Shown: piece after piece, positions 24,901 to 26,208 of the stretch
Position numbering within the stretch: position 1 is the first letter of the stretch
Layout of the letters: every line of letters starts with the position of its first letter
Virus record (IMG/VR): IMGVR_UViG_3300047552_001166
Span: 1 to 26,208 of that record
From: a virus
Length of the DNA: 26,208 nucleotides
Direction: 5' to 3' (one strand)
Translations under genes and position numbers: made by a program
Notes under the pieces: model-generated
The model's input: only the letters and a program-made list of their open reading frames with translations
Databases searched by the model: none
What the model was told of the DNA's origin: nothing

Positions 24901-24958
24901 TCCTCTCGATTTTGACTTATATGTCGTTGAAGACGGTGACGGAAAGGTGACTACTTAG
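21935..24958 (+). CDS. gp20: Portal protein (gp20-like) containing an intein
   Basis: 1007 aa from ATG 21935 with GAGGA six bases upstream; about 331 residues are an intein, leaving a mature protein of about 676 aa, larger than T4 gp20 (524 aa). The extein reads NIRPWTRNL (to residue 141) then CKYGDFYLYIDVSPEYG (from 473); joined, TRNL-CKYGDFYLY is the conserved core of gp20-type portals. Later segments MDQYALVNAALDIYADEA, HFRLLGNDMFLPYGSSMIDG and EDAMLVYRVTRAVDRRVFYI fit the family: the dodecameric ring through which DNA is packaged and to which the neck attaches. The last 190 residues after the core are acidic and Gly/Glu-rich (GGGGAEETPTPDAGG) and probably disordered. Ends in TAG, 10 bp before the next gene. 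Confidence 0.9.
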   Translation: MAGRQSTLFQQLTRLFKGSGPLVKRKIKQADTRIARGDPTGISSALLLSRTAAGFNAAIAGAGAYNHQERSARLNDYNEMDQYALVNAALDIYADEAVAQDANGRTLHVHSDKPAIKESLEELFYNTLNAEFNIRPWTRNLPVRRDTVIPLLDGRNITIEQLAKEHKEGKENWVYSVQDETHRSVPGRVNWCGLTRSNSNLVRVHLDDGTHVDCTPDHDWVMRDGSKKAANDLRPGDSLMPFYRKVSDRSKGARADGYEQVYDPGSNRYVYTHCRVAEILPEVPLKSGRHRVTHHKDFVKLNNSPSNLVRMDEAEHMELHRQFAIEKLHTPEVTAKRMAGIDRWLRSDEHREAARTQTKKRLADGTLPTWSAYNASELHKEHNVVRSAGMKAMWSDPRVASDKRFQKALKISESKRKVKNHKVDRVEKLIETDDVYCMEVLGPNGEHDRHNFAVLSRKSNGDLNSSGVVLGNCKYGDFYLYIDVSPEYGVINVMPIAVNELVREEGYDPNDPLAFRFRWTNIGNRTLENWEVAHFRLLGNDMFLPYGSSMIDGARRTWRQLVMIEDAMLVYRVTRAVDRRVFYIDVAGQAPDEIPNYMEQAKVALRSQGVIDRNTGKMDMRYAPVSIEDDFWVPTRGGETSTKIDTLPAGNNAAHVEDVEYIKKQLIAALKVPAAYLGYNDAIPGSSGLAQVDIRFSRTVNMIQRTLVSELNKIAMIHLYAAGFRGDDLTNFEIRLSNPSTIAQQQKLDLLRLRFEIAGTAPIIGETSLMSERWMFKNVIGLNDQEILQIRRERLDDARAKGALEAASALADSGNESGGGGAEETPTPDAGGEPELETAADDNRGQGDVISGLKEDESPVKIAPALRTTLVNRRRNQRRKTRFPTINDRAVSGATAVPTIPEQNLREAFEDLYKETVEDMHAQNADTDPEKTHITVKPIFGLAELRMLNKFAEMKNTSVPNSTDWDSQNAAKVLTERYVTTPRIEEKEDPLDFDLYVVEDGDGKVTT
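22358..23350 (+). mobile_element. Intein with HNH endonuclease; class 3-like splicing residues
   Basis: In-frame insertion, portal residues 142-472. Block A: PVRRDTVIPLLDG, aligning Pro142 with the usual Cys1 (the D-T pair falls at positions 5-6). Block B: DCTPDHDWVMRDG, with T215, H218 and W220. Block F: DDVYCMEV with C437, then HNFAVLS. Block G: VVLGN ending in N472, followed by extein C473. No Cys or Ser at position 1, Trp at B:12 and Cys at F:4 match class 3 inteins, but the Thr expected at G:5 is Leu and the penultimate residue is Gly rather than His. Between the splicing blocks lies an HNH endonuclease (RVTHHKDFVKLNNSPSNL then EHMELH) followed by NUMOD-like helices. It should self-excise, joining L141 to C473. 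The portal function requires this to work. Confidence 0.85.
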
Positions 24959-24968
24959 CGGAAGGTCA

Positions 24969-25835
24969 ATGGCTAAACGAAGAGCCTCTAAGAAGCGTAA
25001 TGCGTTGTTAGTCTTTGAGCTTTTAACTAAAGAAGCTTCAAGACGTGTGATAGCGGGTGATAATGATGGCGCACGCCAAGTTGTTGCTCTTATCAAGGAG
25101 GCCTTTGCGCCTGGCAGCGAACTACATCGTGAGCTGCGTTTAGCAAGATCACTATACCTGACTAAAGTGTCATCTCCGGCTGTTGCTGCTCATATTCTCA
25201 CAGAAGCCCGTTCAGCTTCGAATAGTTTGGATGTTGTCAAGCTACATGCTGAGAAAACAAATCTGATTGCGCGTATCGAGCGTGAGATTGATCAAAGTGG
25301 GTCTCTTTACGAAGACCAACACCAAAGTTATCGTCTCTTGTCTACGATTGGCACGCTGTTATCTGATTGGCGTTCTAACGACAAAGATCTTGGACGTATT
25401 GCACAGTATGAAGATCAGCTTATGGAGCATCTCACGTCTCCAGCATCTCCAGGGCTCGTTCTTGAGGAAGATCCGAGTGATAAAATGAGCACTGGAGAGC
25501 GTCGTGCTCTTATTGCCATTATGTCGCGTAAACTAGAAGATAAATGGGGTCGCGCACTTACGAAGGATCAGAAGTCTCTTTTGCGTGAGTACGTTCTCGC
25601 TAAAAATCCAAATGCTCTTTTAGAACGCATTCGCTTCATTAAGTCTGAAGCACTTAAATGTCTTGATTCTTGTCGTTCTATGGCAGAAAAAACAGATTAC
25701 TTCGTTGGTCGTGTAGACGAATCAAAGAATGCTATTCTAGCTCAGAATATTGATGAAGTGAATGATGAGACGGTAGGCCTCGGCTTGCTGTACCTCAAGC
25801 TTATTGCCGAGGCGACAAATGAGGAACAGCGATGA
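24969..25835 (+). CDS. Helical protein between portal and protease, unknown
   Basis: 288 aa from ATG 24969, with GGAAGG as Shine-Dalgarno. The basic N-terminus (MAKRRASKKRNALLVFELLT) is followed by almost entirely helical sequence (LHAEKTNLIARIEREIDQSG; KWGRALTKDQKSLLREYVLA; ERIRFIKSEALKCLDSC). No enzymatic motif. Located between portal and prohead protease, where T4 encodes small core proteins gp67/68, so a prohead-core or internal capsid role is possible, but length and sequence do not let me call it. Its TGA overlaps the protease ATG as ATGA, indicating coupled translation. Confidence 0.55.
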   Translation: MAKRRASKKRNALLVFELLTKEASRRVIAGDNDGARQVVALIKEAFAPGSELHRELRLARSLYLTKVSSPAVAAHILTEARSASNSLDVVKLHAEKTNLIARIEREIDQSGSLYEDQHQSYRLLSTIGTLLSDWRSNDKDLGRIAQYEDQLMEHLTSPASPGLVLEEDPSDKMSTGERRALIAIMSRKLEDKWGRALTKDQKSLLREYVLAKNPNALLERIRFIKSEALKCLDSCRSMAEKTDYFVGRVDESKNAILAQNIDEVNDETVGLGLLYLKLIAEATNEEQR

Positions 25836-26208
25836 ACGAGAAAAAACTCCTCACCACCTTCCAACCCCTTGAGATTGATGTAAAAACACTTAAGGAGAAC
25901 CGTGATTTAAACGGAGGTAAAGTTGTTTTGCGTGGCATTATGCAACGTGCAGACGCTGTAAACCAGAATGGTCGCATCTATCCACGCAATGTACTAGAGC
26001 GTGAGATTGAGAATTATCAAAAGTTTGTGCGCGAGCGCCGAGCCCTAGGTGAGCTTGACCACCCAACTGCTTCTGTTGTCAATCTTCAGAATGCATCCCA
26101 TATTGTGACTGAGATTCACTGGGACGGTGATGCTGTCGTTGGTGCAATTGAGCTTCTTAGTACTCCTATGGGCAAGATTGCACAAAGTCTCGTTGAAGAT
26201 GGTGTAAA
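25832..26208 (+). CDS. gp21: Prohead core protease (gp21-like), 3' truncated by window
   Basis: The first 125 codons of a gene running off the right edge. ATG 25832 has GAGGA seven bases upstream. The sequence includes VLRGIMQRADAVNQNGRIYP, RNVLEREIENY, then RALGELDHPTASVVNLQNAS with the His of the catalytic dyad, and GAIELLSTPMGKIAQ. These are motifs of the gp21/U9-type herpes-like prohead protease that cleaves scaffold and capsid proteins in maturing heads. The catalytic Ser would lie beyond the window. It follows portal in the T4 gene order. Confidence 0.85.
   Translation, partial: MNEKKLLTTFQPLEIDVKTLKENRDLNGGKVVLRGIMQRADAVNQNGRIYPRNVLEREIENYQKFVRERRALGELDHPTASVVNLQNASHIVTEIHWDGDAVVGAIELLSTPMGKIAQSLVEDGV

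Overview
The window is part of a tailed-phage genome (Caudoviricetes), most likely a large contractile-tailed virus distantly related to T4. The basis is gene content and order: a large terminase (gp17-like), a short gene, a gp20-type portal, another short gene and the start of a gp21-type prohead protease run in one direction at the right end. A DNA-metabolism block lies just upstream (RuvC-like resolvase, DnaG/gp61-like primase with zinc finger and Toprim, Mre11/Rad50-like gp47/gp46). I see no tRNA, rRNA, CRISPR or IS element. The host cannot be told from the sequence.

Layout. 1-5863: virion structural genes on + (an FN3-like protein, a 238-aa conserved structural protein, a 417-aa protein). 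Two genes are inserted on the minus strand (a 214-aa probable virion protein and a Nudix hydrolase), and several small broken genes sit between. 5911-7548: a zinc-finger plus Vsr-like homing endonuclease. 7549-7966: remnants of small genes. 7967-9898: two minus-strand tail-fibre/adhesin genes. 10020-12308: a LamG-like structural protein divergent from them. 12336-13313: a homing-type endonuclease interrupted by an in-frame TGA, followed by a short helical protein and a second TnsA/gp4-like nuclease. 13985-19056: recombination and replication block. 19061-26208: small zinc protein, a conserved small protein, terL, a small protein, an intein-containing portal, a small protein, and the 5' part of the protease. 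Many + strand genes are tightly packed (TGATG or ATGA overlaps, short gaps), as in polycistronic phage transcripts.

The most notable features are: (1) an intein of about 331 aa in the portal gene with Pro at position 1 and Trp and Cys residues matching class 3 inteins, plus an HNH endonuclease; (2) a gp47-gp46 (Mre11-Rad50) region in which the gp47 C-terminus is in one ORF with gp46, while its catalytic N-terminus is a separate ORF, with a decayed Vsr-like homing endonuclease exactly at the break; (3) a series of small genes broken by single in-frame stops or one-base deletions while all large genes remain intact; (4) at least five endonuclease-type mobile or mobile-like genes or remnants in 26 kb.
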